Assembly (NCBI GenBank): GCA_023663725.1
Contig: JAMPGX010000001.1
Coordinates: 62,001 to 126,000 of the forward strand
Direction of reading: 5' to 3'
From: a bacterium
GTDB lineage: Bacteria; Bacillota; Clostridia; Lachnospirales; Lachnospiraceae
Length of the DNA stretch: 64,000 bases
Shown: positions 8,675 to 17,647 of the stretch, piece by piece
How the letters are laid out: the number at the start of each line of letters is the position of its first letter
How positions within the stretch are numbered: the stretch's first letter is position 1
Translations under genes and position numbers: made by a program
Notes under the pieces: model-generated
The model's database searches: none
The model's input: only the letters and a program-made list of their open reading frames with translations
Told to the model about the DNA's origin: nothing

Positions 8675-8737
8675 TCACCCCTGCTCAAACTTCTCCCGCA
8701 GTTTCCCCAGCGCCTTCTTCTCGATCCGACTCACATA
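8674..8737 (-). repeat. Direct repeat copy B (sigK 3' end, intact gene)
   Basis: This is the partner of 3081-3144. The core 8677-8737 differs from the distal copy at one base in 61. It encodes the last 20 residues of SigK. The two copies mark the island ends; the crossover point lies somewhere inside the identical stretch. Confidence 0.88.
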
Positions 8738-9310
8738 GCTCCTCGAGATCCCCAATCTCTCCCCGATCTCGCTCTGGGTCAGCTCGCGGTTCCCCCACAG
8801 CCCGTACCGCAGCAGCAATATCTCCCTCTCCCGCTCCGTCAGTTCCTGCTGCATCAGCGCCATCAGCCTGCGGACATTGCCCCGCAGCTCCAGCGCCTCC
8901 ACCACATCCGGCTGCTCCTGCTCGATCACGTCCATCAGATGGATCTCGTTCCCCTCTTTGTCCTGCCCGATGGGTTCGTAGAGAGATACCTCCCTCGACG
9001 TCTTTTTCTTGCTGCGCAGCAGCATCAGCAGCTCGTTGTCAATACATCTACAGGCGTAGGTGGCCAGCCGGCCCTTCCCAGCGTCAAAGGTGTCTATGGC
9101 CTTGATCAAACCGATACAGCCAATGGATATCATGTCTTCCATATCTTCGTCCACATTCTGATATTTCTTGGCCACATGAGCTACCAGACGCAGATTACGT
9201 TCTATGAGAATGTCCTTGGCAGCTTTGGCCTGCTCAGCATCTCCCTCCCTGAGCAGGCGGACATAACAGGCTTCTTCTCCAGAGGTCAAAGGCTTTTGAA
9301 AGGTCTTCAA
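8675..9310 (-). CDS. sigK: RNA polymerase sporulation sigma factor SigK
   Basis: This 211-residue sigma-70-family protein has region 2 with [13 protein letters not shown] and [26 protein letters not shown], and region 4 with [25 protein letters not shown]. The N terminus [14 protein letters not shown] is typical of SigK (compare the KPLS/T-x-EEE start) rather than SigE, which has a longer pro-sequence. Translation starts at a TTG with GGAGG 6 bases upstream. In several Bacilli and Clostridia sigK is interrupted by a skin element; here it is continuous, but an island abuts its 3' end and a second copy of that end lies 5.6 kb away. It would direct late mother-cell transcription in sporulation. 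Confidence 0.88.
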   Translation of the reverse strand: [211 protein letters not shown]

Positions 9311-9456
9311 TCGTAGCCTCCACAGGATACTCTTACCTCTAGTCTATGTGCTTAGGACATTATGCGTGCCTTTCCCAAATTCAGATCATCCCTCACAGCT
9401 TACGCCTATAAGGAAAATACCTGCTTTGAGGTCTGTCACACCGACCGCGACCCCCG

Positions 9457-10617
9457 TCAAACCAGCGGGTCCAGAAAATCTGCCATCACATAATTGGCCA
9501 GGTCAAGCCCTCTTGGAGTCAAGTGCAGGAATCTGCCTGACGCTCCCTCCCGAAAGGCCAGTAAGCCCTGAGCGACATGCCTCCTGATGACCTCCCCATA
9601 GACCTGTTCCAAGGCGCAGTGGAAGGTTCTTTCAAACAAGCCTGCCTCAACCCCTTTCGTCAGACGAAGTCCCAGAAACATATACTCCTCCATCTGCTCT
9701 GCCACAGACAGTTGATGCTCCTGCTGGCGCTGTCCCAGGGGATTTTCCAGATAGACCTGTAAATCTTCCCCATTCTGGAATCTTCGATTCTCCATCAGAG
9801 ATGCCGCCCCGATGCCAAAACCCAGATAGTTCTCCCTGGTCCAATACCCTACATTGTGACGGCATTCACAGCCCGCTTTGGCATAGTTGGATATCTCATA
9901 ACGCCTGTATCCATACTCCCCCAAAACCTGCTCCGTCAGCCCGTACAGCTCCCGCTCCGTCTCCTCGTCCGGCAGCTTCAGTTCTCCTGCCTCATACCGC
10001 CTGATAAACGCCGTTCCTTCCTCCAGAATCAAGCTGTAGGCGGAGATATGCTCCGGCTCCGGTATCAGCTCCGCCACCCGCCGCAGAGTGGTCTCATAGG
10101 AGGTGAGGGTCTGCCCCGGCAGGCCGCACATCAGGTCCACATTCACATGGGTAAAGCCTGCTTCCCCCGCCGCCTCATATGCCTCCAGAAACTGCTGCCA
10201 GGTATGTATCCTCCCCAGAACTTTCAGCTCCTCATCCCAGGAGGATTGCAGCCCCAGACTCAGGCGGTTCACTCCCGCCCTGCGATACAGTGTCAGAGAA
10301 TCACCGTCCACGGTGCCCGGATTGGCCTCCATCGTGATCTCCGCTGCGGGTGACACCAGATAATGCCCCTTCAAGACCTTCAAAAGCCTCGCCATCTGCT
10401 CTGGCGTAAGCAGGCTGGGAGTCCCCCCGCCGAAATAGACGGTGGACACCTCATACTCCCCGCACTGCGCCGCTCTGCCCTCGATCTCGCATGCCAAAGC
10501 CTGTACATACCGCTCCCGAATATCCCCGCCTGCCGGTGCGGACAGGAAATCGCAGTACCCACATTTTTGCACGCAGAAAGGGACATGTATATAGATTTCC
10601 AGATTCCTTCGCTTCAT
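9457..10617 (-). CDS. hemW: HemW, radical SAM heme chaperone (HemN-like)
   Basis: This radical SAM protein of 386 residues has the iron-sulfur motif CVQKCGYCDF near the N terminus (C-x3-C-x2-C), followed by VSTVYFGGGTPSLL and NVDLMCGLPGQT, as in the HemW/YggW family. It is thought to deliver heme rather than oxidise coproporphyrinogen. I chose ATG 10617 because homologues start about seven residues before YIHVPFC. An ATG at 10641, six bases after the lepA stop, is also possible. The lepA-hemW order matches Bacillus. Confidence 0.93.
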   Translation of the reverse strand: MKRRNLEIYIHVPFCVQKCGYCDFLSAPAGGDIRERYVQALACEIEGRAAQCGEYEVSTVYFGGGTPSLLTPEQMARLLKVLKGHYLVSPAAEITMEANPGTVDGDSLTLYRRAGVNRLSLGLQSSWDEELKVLGRIHTWQQFLEAYEAAGEAGFTHVNVDLMCGLPGQTLTSYETTLRRVAELIPEPEHISAYSLILEEGTAFIRRYEAGELKLPDEETERELYGLTEQVLGEYGYRRYEISNYAKAGCECRHNVGYWTRENYLGFGIGAASLMENRRFQNGEDLQVYLENPLGQRQQEHQLSVAEQMEEYMFLGLRLTKGVEAGLFERTFHCALEQVYGEVIRRHVAQGLLAFREGASGRFLHLTPRGLDLANYVMADFLDPLV

Positions 10618-10647
10618 GGATTGCTTTTCCCCGCGTCGCATCAGCCG

Positions 10648-12465
10648 TCATTTCCTGTCGTCCAGCTTCAGCACACTCATAAACGCCTTCTGAGGGACTT
10701 CCACATTGCCCACCTGACGCATGCGCTTCTTGCCCTCCTTCTGCTTCTCCAACAGCTTCTTCTTGCGGGTGATATCGCCGCCATAGCACTTGGCCAGCAC
10801 GTCCTTGCGCATGGCCTTGACAGTCTCCCTGGCAATAATCTTGCCGCCTACCGCCGCCTGAATTGGAATCTCAAACAGATGCCGAGGAATCTCCTCCTTG
10901 AGCTTCTCACACATCTTTCGGCCCCGCTCATAGGCAGAGTCTGCATGCACGATGAAGGACAGGGCGTCCACCTCCTCCCGATTGATCAGGATATCCAGCT
11001 TCACCAGATTGGACTGCTCGTAACCCTTCAGATCATAGTCAAAAGAGGCATATCCCCGCGAGCGGGACTTAAGCGCGTCAAAAAAGTCGTAGATGATCTC
11101 ATTCAATGGAAGCTCATATTTCAGCAACGCTCGAGTTCCCTCAATATACTCCATACCCAGATAACGTCCCCGCCGCTCCTGGCACAGTTCCATAATAGAG
11201 CCGATGAATTCACTGGTCACCATGATCTCCGCGCTGACAATAGGTTCCTCCATATATTCGATCTCAGAGGGATCTGGCAGATTCGAGGGATTGGTCAGCT
11301 CGACGACTTCCCCGTTGGTGCGATATACCTTGTAGATTACGCTGGGGGCCGTAGTCACCAGGTCCAGATTGTATTCCCGCTCCAGTCGCTCCTGGATGAT
11401 CTCCAGATGCAGCAGCCCCAGAAAGCCGCAACGGAATCCAAAGCCCAGAGCCACAGAGGTCTCCGGCTCATAATTCAGGGAAGCATCATTTAACTGCAGC
11501 TTTTCCAACGCATCCCTCAGATCAGGGTACTTCGCGCCGTCCGCCGGATACATACCACAGTACACCATCGACTGCACCTTTTTATAGCCGGGAAGCGGCT
11601 CCGTACAGGGACGTGCGTCATCCGTGACCGTATCGCCCACCGCCGTATCCTTCAGATTCTTGATGGAGGCGGTGATATAGCCCACCATACCGGCCGAAAG
11701 CTCCTCACAGGGAATGAACTGCCCTGCGCCAAAATACCCAACCTCCACCACCTCCTGTCTGGCTCCAGTCGCCATCATACGGATCATGGTACCCTTTTTT
11801 ACCCTGCCCTCCATGATGCGGCAGAAAATGATAACACCCTTGTAGGGATCATACACCGAGTCAAAGATCAACGCCTGCAACGGATTCTCCGGACTGCCGC
11901 CGGGAGCGGGAATCTTATGGACAATCTGCTCCAACACCTGATCGATACCGATGCCGTTCTTGGCGGAGATCAACGGCGCATCCTGAGCCTCAAGTCCGAT
12001 CACATCCTCAATCTCCTCTATGACCCGCTGCGGCTCCGCACTGGGCAGATCGATCTTATTGATCACCGGAAACACGTCCAGATCATGATCCAGCGCCAGA
12101 TACACATTCGCCAACGTCTGAGCCTCTATTCCCTGAGCGGCGTCCACCACCAGGATAGCCCCGTCACATGCCGCCAGGGAACGACTGACCTCATAATTAA
12201 AATCCACATGTCCCGGCGTATCAATCAGATTGAACACATATTCCTCCCCGTCCTGGGCATGATAGACGGTGCGCACGGTCTGAGCCTTGATCGTGATGCC
12301 CCTCTCACGCTCCAGCTCCATATTGTCCAACACCTGAGCCTGCATCTCTCTGCTGGTCAACAGTCCTGTGCTCTCGATAATCCGGTCCGCCAGCGTAGAC
12401 TTGCCGTGATCAATATGCGCCACAATGCAAAAATTGCGTATTCTGCTCTGCTCTGTATGACTCAT
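10648..12465 (-). CDS. lepA: Elongation factor 4 (LepA), translational GTPase
   Basis: This 605-residue protein is full length for the family. G-domain motifs are [10 protein letters not shown], the effector/switch region [18 protein letters not shown] and NKIDLPSA. The C-terminal LepA-specific domain includes [25 protein letters not shown] and the basic tail with the [18 protein letters not shown] helix. LepA acts on stalled ribosomes, promoting back-translocation or initiation-phase checks. It sits in the gpr-spoIIP-lepA-hemW run that is conserved with Bacillus. Confidence 0.97.
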   Translation of the reverse strand: MSHTEQSRIRNFCIVAHIDHGKSTLADRIIESTGLLTSREMQAQVLDNMELERERGITIKAQTVRTVYHAQDGEEYVFNLIDTPGHVDFNYEVSRSLAACDGAILVVDAAQGIEAQTLANVYLALDHDLDVFPVINKIDLPSAEPQRVIEEIEDVIGLEAQDAPLISAKNGIGIDQVLEQIVHKIPAPGGSPENPLQALIFDSVYDPYKGVIIFCRIMEGRVKKGTMIRMMATGARQEVVEVGYFGAGQFIPCEELSAGMVGYITASIKNLKDTAVGDTVTDDARPCTEPLPGYKKVQSMVYCGMYPADGAKYPDLRDALEKLQLNDASLNYEPETSVALGFGFRCGFLGLLHLEIIQERLEREYNLDLVTTAPSVIYKVYRTNGEVVELTNPSNLPDPSEIEYMEEPIVSAEIMVTSEFIGSIMELCQERRGRYLGMEYIEGTRALLKYELPLNEIIYDFFDALKSRSRGYASFDYDLKGYEQSNLVKLDILINREEVDALSFIVHADSAYERGRKMCEKLKEEIPRHLFEIPIQAAVGGKIIARETVKAMRKDVLAKCYGGDITRKKKLLEKQKEGKKRMRQVGNVEVPQKAFMSVLKLDDRK

Positions 12466-12580
12466 TCGTGTTTCCTCAAGCTTTCTTAGTCCAAAAATTC
12501 TTATTCATTTCTCTTTATTCAAACATGCCCCTATTCTAACAGAAAAGCGCTTTCTATGCAAGTTCTATGCAAGATAAATC

Positions 12581-13924
12581 CTACTCCCCTGACAGCACCA
12601 TATCCAACAGATGCGCAATCGGATCACAGGCGTTCATGGCCTCCTCCAACGTATTGTTCTGCGCCCCTAATTCGATCAGCAGGGTGCGCGGACGCACATG
12701 CATATTATAGCGGTAACCATTTATGTAATTCTTTCGGGTGAGTCCCGGATAATACTCTTCGGCCTTCAGCTTCATCTGAAAAGAAAATGCCAGATTATCC
12801 GCCAGATTGTCATTCTGCAGATAACCGATATTGCCAGTCTTGCGCGTCCAACTGATACCGTTAAAAAACATGAACCGAGCGGTAGGGCGTCCATCCAGAT
12901 CCATAACCAGATGCGTATTCTCATCCGCTACCGCATCCCGATGCAGGTCGATGACCACCTGAATCTGAGGATTCTCCTCCAAAATGCGAGTGATTTCTGG
13001 CAGGGAGCGGGAATAGGCATTATCCCTGGTCTCCTTGTCATAGGTTCCCAAATGGTGCAGCACCTGATACCCATACTGCTGTTCAAGAATATCTGCCAGA
13101 TGTTGTCCCACTCCCATAATGGTAGTCGAGGCATCCCCCGATACAGAATCCGCAAAGCCCTCCTGAGAGTGAGTGTGATAGATCAGGATGTGCGGCCCCT
13201 CCTGCCCCTTGTCTATCGTCATATCCCTCTGCGTCAGCTTTTCCACATCCAGCAGCTCCCTGCCAATATTGGTAATGCTGTCCACGGTATAAAAACGGTT
13301 TCGCAAGGTCTCATAGTTCTGTAGCTCCTCCATATTTACTGTCTGCTGACGGATATGAGGCACAAAGAGTTCTCCCTGTGTCATGAGCTCCTGATTCGCC
13401 TCAGCCATTTGAAACGGCTTTTCTCGGTCTGTCCCCTGCGCTTCTTCTGTATTTTGGGACTCTTCGGCCAGCAGGCTCTCCAGATCCAGCCGCTTTATAG
13501 TGCTGTCCCCATGTTGGCTCTCCTGATTCTCCAACCTCATCAGCTCCTCCAAGGACAGCTCGGTCTCTTCCTGTTCAGAGAGGCTACTTCCGTCCGCACT
13601 ATCGTTCAGCCCATCCTCTCCAATCACGCGCACTGCCACCTGGCCGGTCTGAGTTTGATATAGATACCCTGGCATCCACTCCTCCAGAGCCTCTCTCTGC
13701 AGGAGTGTTTCCTCCGGTGCTTCTGTCTGCGAACCCTGCCGTGCCAGAACGGGGAGTATTTCCCGAACGCTTTGGTCCCGTCCCATCTGCATCAACCGAT
13801 TGATCAGGCTGTCTTTATCCGCTCCGCCTCCGCCTGAAAACGCCTGCCATGCCAGCAGCAGGAATCCGCATGCCACGGTAATCAGAACTGCATTCATTTT
13901 CTTTCTGCTTTTGACAGGCCTCAC
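12581..13924 (-). CDS. spoIIP: Stage II sporulation protein P (peptidoglycan hydrolase)
   Basis: This 447-residue protein has an N-terminal membrane anchor (NAVLITVACGFLLLAWQAF) and a low-complexity acidic linker. The C-terminal SpoIIP catalytic domain starts near HILIYHTHSQEGFADS and includes QVVIDLHRDAV and LLIELGAQNNT. In the engulfment complex with SpoIID and SpoIIM it cleaves stem peptides as an amidase/endopeptidase. The conserved His residues of HTH and DLHRD are candidate metal ligands. It lies directly downstream of gpr, as in Bacillus; spoIIM is also in this window at 31749. Confidence 0.93.
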   Translation of the reverse strand: MRPVKSRKKMNAVLITVACGFLLLAWQAFSGGGGADKDSLINRLMQMGRDQSVREILPVLARQGSQTEAPEETLLQREALEEWMPGYLYQTQTGQVAVRVIGEDGLNDSADGSSLSEQEETELSLEELMRLENQESQHGDSTIKRLDLESLLAEESQNTEEAQGTDREKPFQMAEANQELMTQGELFVPHIRQQTVNMEELQNYETLRNRFYTVDSITNIGRELLDVEKLTQRDMTIDKGQEGPHILIYHTHSQEGFADSVSGDASTTIMGVGQHLADILEQQYGYQVLHHLGTYDKETRDNAYSRSLPEITRILEENPQIQVVIDLHRDAVADENTHLVMDLDGRPTARFMFFNGISWTRKTGNIGYLQNDNLADNLAFSFQMKLKAEEYYPGLTRKNYINGYRYNMHVRPRTLLIELGAQNNTLEEAMNACDPIAHLLDMVLSGE

Positions 13925-14000
13925 CTGCTCTCATCCGATATCCCTATTACTATATGCTTTTCATACCTGTGACATTCCTCGTCCTGGGACGCAAAGCCTT

Positions 14001-14918
14001 CTAACCCGAACATTCCAAAGCCATATTGATACCCTCGGACACGGTATAACTGACCCGTTTTACGACAGCGTCAATATCCTTACCCGTCATATACATGTTG
14101 TTCAGCTCCACAAAAGCGGTCCTGTGCTGTCCCATATATTTTACCCTGTCAAAGTCCTGTTCCGCCTCCATGATACGTTCCAGTGCGTCTCCAACAATCG
14201 TTGCCGCATCTACCACCGTCGGAACGCCGATGGCAATCACCGGCACCCCCAAGCTCTCTCTGGTCAATGCATTGCGATGATTGCCCACGCCAGAGCCGGG
14301 CTGTATGCCTGTGTTGGTGATCTGGATCGTGCGGTTCAGACGGCGGGTGCTGCGGGCCGCAAGAGCATCAATGACAATCAACAGATCCGGACAGGTCTCC
14401 TGTACCACGCCCTTGACGATCTCGGCTGTCTCCATACCGGTCTTAGCCATCACACCTGGTTCAATACTGCTGATCAGATTCATACGCTTCTTATTGTAGG
14501 CTGCCGAGCCATATTCTTTGACAATGTGTCTGGTGATAAACAGATTGTCTACCACCTGGGGGCCCAGGGCATCCGCCGTCACCTCTCGGTTGCCCAGTCC
14601 CACCACCAGCACTGACACCTCCTCCTGATCCAGCTCCATCATCTGTGATAGCTCTTGGGAGAGACACTCCGATATCTCCCTGTGGTAATCCTCATCCGGC
14701 TCCAGCATATCGGGAGCCTCGATCGTCACATAGGTTCCGATGGGCTTGCCCATGGCCTTGGCCGCATTCTTGGTGTCGATCATCACCTTGGTAACCCTGA
14801 TATCCTCCTGCTCCTGATAGTACTCCTCCACACGGACGCCGCGAAGTTCACTCTCAGCCTCCGTGATACTCTCCCTGGCCTCCAACGCCAGATCCGTCCT
14901 TACCTGAAACCCGCTCAT
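14001..14918 (-). CDS. gpr: GPR germination protease
   Basis: This aspartic-type protease of 305 residues degrades small acid-soluble spore proteins at germination. Recognisable parts are the N-terminal prodomain FQVRTDLALEARE, the core VLVVGLGNREVTADALGPQVV and SSIEPGVMAKTGMETAEIV, and DLLIVIDALAARSTRRLNRTIQITNTGI-type sequence. The start is ATG 14918 with AAGGAG 7 bases upstream. The frame stays open further upstream into a repeat element, but that extension is spurious. Confidence 0.95.
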   Translation of the reverse strand: MSGFQVRTDLALEARESITEAESELRGVRVEEYYQEQEDIRVTKVMIDTKNAAKAMGKPIGTYVTIEAPDMLEPDEDYHREISECLSQELSQMMELDQEEVSVLVVGLGNREVTADALGPQVVDNLFITRHIVKEYGSAAYNKKRMNLISSIEPGVMAKTGMETAEIVKGVVQETCPDLLIVIDALAARSTRRLNRTIQITNTGIQPGSGVGNHRNALTRESLGVPVIAIGVPTVVDAATIVGDALERIMEAEQDFDRVKYMGQHRTAFVELNNMYMTGKDIDAVVKRVSYTVSEGINMALECSG

Positions 14919-14949
14919 ACGAATTCTCCTTCTCACACGAAATAGACAG

Positions 14950-15159
14950 CTAGACATTTGCGAAACCGCATATTGGCAGTACCGAATTGTGCATATTGTA
15001 TATTCCATAAGTAGGCTCTTTCGAGCCGTCGGTACTTAGATGACGTATTTTGGCATCTTATGTACCGTTACGGTGAGAACGAAGCGAAAGCGTGCCTACG
15101 TTGGAGTATACAATGTGTACAATGACACTCGCACAGTATCCGAGTTCTACAATTATCTA
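14950..15159 (+). mobile_element. Miniature inverted-repeat element, copy 1
   Basis: This noncoding element of 210 bases begins near TAGACATTTGCGAAAC and ends CTACAATTATCTA. The long outer stem pairs ATTGTGCATATTGTATATTC near 14990 with GTATACAATGTGTACAAT near 15107. Inside are hairpins built on GGCTC/GAGCC and on CGGTACTTAGATG paired with CATCTTATGTACCG. CGAAATAGACAG is duplicated exactly at 14938-14949 and 15160-15171, a 12-base target duplication. The element lies between gpr and rpsT and encodes no protein. Related copies are at 22485, 22871, 22961 and 56075. Confidence 0.85.
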
Positions 15160-15215
15160 CGAAATAGACAGTGATATTTCTATTACAGTTTTTGCGATTT
15201 TTTGGGATTTATGTA

Positions 15216-15244
15216 TTGACAAACTTCCATTCTTTTACTAAAAT
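15216..15244 (+). promoter_or_regulatory. Promoter of rpsT
   Basis: TTGACA at 15216-15221 and TAAAAT at 15239-15244 are separated by 17 bases, a strong sigma-A match. It lies about 90 bases upstream of the rpsT start, just outside the miniature element. Confidence 0.8.
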
Positions 15245-15254
15245 ACAAGAGTAT

Positions 15255-15290
15255 GTTTGCCTTAGTTCTCCGTGTCTGACTAAAGCAAAC
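15255..15290 (+). promoter_or_regulatory. Leader hairpin upstream of rpsT
   Basis: GTTTGCCTTAGT (15255-15266) and ACTAAAGCAAAC (15279-15290) form a 12-base stem with one mismatch and a 12-base loop in the rpsT leader. It begins about 10 bases after the predicted start of transcription. No T run follows, so it looks more like an RNA-stability or S20 autoregulation element than a terminator. Function is inferred only. Confidence 0.5.
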
Positions 15291-15333
15291 CCTGTGACAA
15301 CAAGACAAATGTATCATAATTGGAGGTGTAATT

Positions 15334-15597
15334 TTGGCAAATATCAAATCCGCAAAGAAGAGAATTCTGGTAAACCGCACGAAAGCGGAGAGGAATAAAT
15401 CCGTCCGCTCCAGCGTGAAGACCTCAATGAAAAAGGTGCTGGCTGCTGTAGAGGCAGGGGACAAGGCTGCTGCCACAGAGACATTGAAGGCCGCGACCAA
15501 AACCATTGAGATGGCTGCATCTAAGGGCATCTATCACAAGAACAATGCCGCCAGAAAGGTTTCCCGTCTGAGCAAGGCTGTCAATCAGATGGCATAA
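15334..15597 (+). CDS. rpsT: 30S ribosomal protein S20
   Basis: This 87-residue basic protein starts MANIKSAKKRILVNRTKAERNKS, typical of S20, which binds 16S rRNA helices early in 30S assembly. The start codon is TTG with GGAGG 8 bases upstream; weak TTG/UUG starts on rpsT are known in other bacteria and reduce expression. It is monocistronic between its own promoter and a strong terminator. It is divergent from the gpr-spoIIP-lepA-hemW run, a layout shared with Bacillus. Confidence 0.97.
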   Translation: MANIKSAKKRILVNRTKAERNKSVRSSVKTSMKKVLAAVEAGDKAAATETLKAATKTIEMAASKGIYHKNNAARKVSRLSKAVNQMA

Positions 15598-15608
15598 ATA
15601 AAACGGAA

Positions 15609-15652
15609 CAAAAAATAAGCATCCATACCGTCATGTGGATGCTTATTTTTTA
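15609..15652. terminator. Bidirectional terminator after rpsT
   Basis: The stem ATAAGCATCCA / TGGATGCTTAT is flanked by A6 on the left and T6 on the right. It can end transcription of rpsT from the left and of the minus-strand TPM-domain gene from the right. Confidence 0.9.
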
Positions 15653-15672
15653 TGTATTGATCTGTATTTCCC

Positions 15673-16587
15673 TTATCTGCGATGACTCCCGCCGCCGTGA
15701 CTGTGGCCGCCGCTACTGCGATGGGCTCCTCCATGCCCGCGGCTGGATGAGCCCCCGCCCGACGAAGAGCTGGTCTGTATCCGCCTCTGCGTCACATGCT
15801 TGCGGATATAATCATCCTGCTGCCGATTCATCACCGGCTTGCCGCCCGCCACATAGGTGGTGACCGTGGTAGTCTTTTTGCCCTCCTTACTGCGCAGATG
15901 AGTTCCCACGAAGATACCTGCCACAATGAGAGGAACGATCACTGCTATCAGCATCACACTTGCGCCAGACTCGCTGTCTGTTGTACCACCCATCTTGTCT
16001 GCAATATAATTGATACAAGCGCTGTAAGCTCTAAAGGGATTACTTTCGATATACGCATCCACCTGATCCAATGCCCGATCTATTTCATCTGTGCCAAATT
16101 TGGCAAAAACCCTGCCGCTGGTAGAAAGATGTGTGCCTCCCTGACCGGTGTAACTATTGTCCAGAATCAGCGCGCCGTCCCCGTGGGGTGCGTCAAATCC
16201 AAATAAATTGATATCATAAAAATCGTCGGCAATATCCTGCATATTGCGTTCCCAGTCCGTAAACCGATAACCGTACTGCTCCTTGGCATCATTTCCCTCC
16301 ACCGGCTGATTTATCGTCATCAGCACCAGGTCACAGCCGATAAGCGCCTCCTGCCTGGCAATCAGCTCCCGCAGCTGCTCCTCCTCCTCATCTGTCAACA
16401 TATCTGCATAATCATAGACCCGCTCCGTCGGCGCCTGCGAATTGCCGCGCTCCTTTGGAGCTCTCATGACATTTTTAGCAATAACCACCAGAACCGTCAC
16501 AACAAACAATACGCCCAGAATCACAAACCAAATACGGAAAAAATGCAGATATTGTCTTCTGGCTTCCTTTTTTAAATCATTCTCCAT
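15673..16587 (-). CDS. TPM-domain membrane protein with Ser/Gly/His-rich tail
   Basis: This 304-residue protein has an N-terminal membrane segment (FFRIWFVILGVLFVVTVLVVI) and an extracytoplasmic TPM-type domain. The domain begins with the hallmark VYDYADMLTDEEEEQLRELI and continues through CDLVLMTINQPV and FDAPHGDGALILD. A second membrane segment, SVMLIAVIVPLIVAGIFVG, and a cytoplasmic or wall-facing tail rich in S, G and H (SSSSGGGSSSRGHGG) follow. TPM domains occur in YgcG-like and photosystem-repair proteins; their activity is unclear. The ATG at 16587 is preferred because AGGAA lies 7 bases upstream. It probably shares a transcript with the zinc-ribbon gene 79 bases upstream. Confidence 0.83.
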   Translation of the reverse strand: MENDLKKEARRQYLHFFRIWFVILGVLFVVTVLVVIAKNVMRAPKERGNSQAPTERVYDYADMLTDEEEEQLRELIARQEALIGCDLVLMTINQPVEGNDAKEQYGYRFTDWERNMQDIADDFYDINLFGFDAPHGDGALILDNSYTGQGGTHLSTSGRVFAKFGTDEIDRALDQVDAYIESNPFRAYSACINYIADKMGGTTDSESGASVMLIAVIVPLIVAGIFVGTHLRSKEGKKTTTVTTYVAGGKPVMNRQQDDYIRKHVTQRRIQTSSSSGGGSSSRGHGGAHRSSGGHSHGGGSHRR

Positions 16588-16666
16588 TTTCGTTCCTTTC
16601 CCTCGCAATCGTATTCACGCCATCCAGCCGCCACTCTCCTGCCTTTGAAGCATCCCCTGCAGAATG

Positions 16667-17647
16667 TCACATGACGATGCAGCCGATCATCACGCACAAC
16701 GCTGTCACACAAGCCCACAGCGTTGCGCCGTAGGCCCACACCTTGGCCTTGGATATAGGCGTCACTCCGATGATCTTGCCCGTCTGCCCATTCACATAGA
16801 AAGGATACTCCTTATCCTTGTAGGTATAGCGGTATGTCCATACCGGCAACAGATCAAACTCCGTGTTCGGCGCGGGGGCTGTGACACTTCTGTTTACAGT
16901 ACTCATGGAGGAATACCCGCTGATGCTCTGCTGCAGCATCGTGGAAGCGCTGCTCTCCATCTTGGCATGAGCGCGACTCTCTATCATCTCCGCCGACATA
17001 TTATATTTTTCTCCCAGAAAGCCGGAGAGGTATTCCGGCTGGAAAGGAACCAGCTCGCCATAATTGTAGGGCTCCAGCAGATCCATCGTCCCATCCGGCA
17101 TCTTCACGGAGGCGTCCGCAGGGATACCCTCAAATGCGATACTCATATCCCGAACTACCTGATAGTAGGTAGATTCCGTGTACTCGGTATTCCCACTCAC
17201 CCAGACACGGCGCTTGACGCCCTCACCCTGGAACTGACAGCGCGTCTGATAACTATACAGCCAGAAAGGAATGTATTCACCCGTTATCGTATTGAGTCGT
17301 ACCTCCGACAGAAAATCTGTGGGCGCAAAAGTACATTTCTTGAATTTTTCGCGGATCAGGTTCTTAACATTCTCCTTGCTGAGCTTAAAGGGAATGATTC
17401 GGCCAGGTGCATAGGCTCCCTCGATCCGTTCATCAAGAATGATGTAATGATCACAATAAGGACACTGCAGAGCGCTTGTGTGTTCCGTATAAGTCACCTC
17501 GCCGCCACAGTTGGGACATATCTCCATCTGCGCGTGCTCGTGCTTGCGCTCATCACTTTTCTCGCTGTCGCAGAAAGGACAATACATCATCTTCTTCTCA
17601 GGACTGTAGACTGAGTTGCCGCCACAGTTCTTGCACTTAAATACCAT
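16667..17647 (-). CDS. Double zinc-ribbon membrane protein of unknown function
   Basis: This 326-residue protein has two N-terminal zinc ribbons: C-x2-C at KCKNCGG with YCPFCDSEK, then ICPNCGGE with CPYCDHY. The central domain is rich in Tyr and Trp (EYIPFWLYSYQTRCQF). The C-terminal hydrophobic segment is VWAYGATLWACVTALCVMIG. Such proteins are often annotated as TFIIB-type zinc-ribbon proteins, but the ribbons here look structural. Its partner is the TPM-domain gene downstream. I know of no demonstrated function. Confidence 0.8.
   Translation of the reverse strand: MVFKCKNCGGNSVYSPEKKMMYCPFCDSEKSDERKHEHAQMEICPNCGGEVTYTEHTSALQCPYCDHYIILDERIEGAYAPGRIIPFKLSKENVKNLIREKFKKCTFAPTDFLSEVRLNTITGEYIPFWLYSYQTRCQFQGEGVKRRVWVSGNTEYTESTYYQVVRDMSIAFEGIPADASVKMPDGTMDLLEPYNYGELVPFQPEYLSGFLGEKYNMSAEMIESRAHAKMESSASTMLQQSISGYSSMSTVNRSVTAPAPNTEFDLLPVWTYRYTYKDKEYPFYVNGQTGKIIGVTPISKAKVWAYGATLWACVTALCVMIGCIVM

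Larger units (their letters stand above)
3081..8737 (-). mobile_element. Accessory island flanked by sigK 3'-end direct repeats
   Basis: A 5.6-kb block holds four same-strand genes (methylase, dual-GHKL ATPase/kinase, receiver, HNH nuclease) with gaps of 13 bases or less. It is visibly richer in A+T than its surroundings (for example 16 G/C in the 60 bases 7381-7440, against 37 in 10021-10080). Both ends carry the sigK 3' end in the same orientation, which fits integration into the end of sigK with the end rebuilt by the element. No integrase, transposase or relaxase is encoded, so it would have to be moved in trans, be a remnant, or have arrived by homologous exchange. The boundaries are seen; the mechanism is inferred. 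Confidence 0.7.

Noticed and set aside
8675-9310. Skin-type interruption of sigK
   Set aside because: The sigK frame is continuous from region 2 to region 4 and ends normally. The island abuts the 3' end rather than splitting the gene, and no skin recombinase is present.
14919-15008. Longer GPR start at 15008
   Set aside because: The extra 30 residues are encoded by the mobile element, and AAGGAG lies at proper distance from the ATG at 14918.
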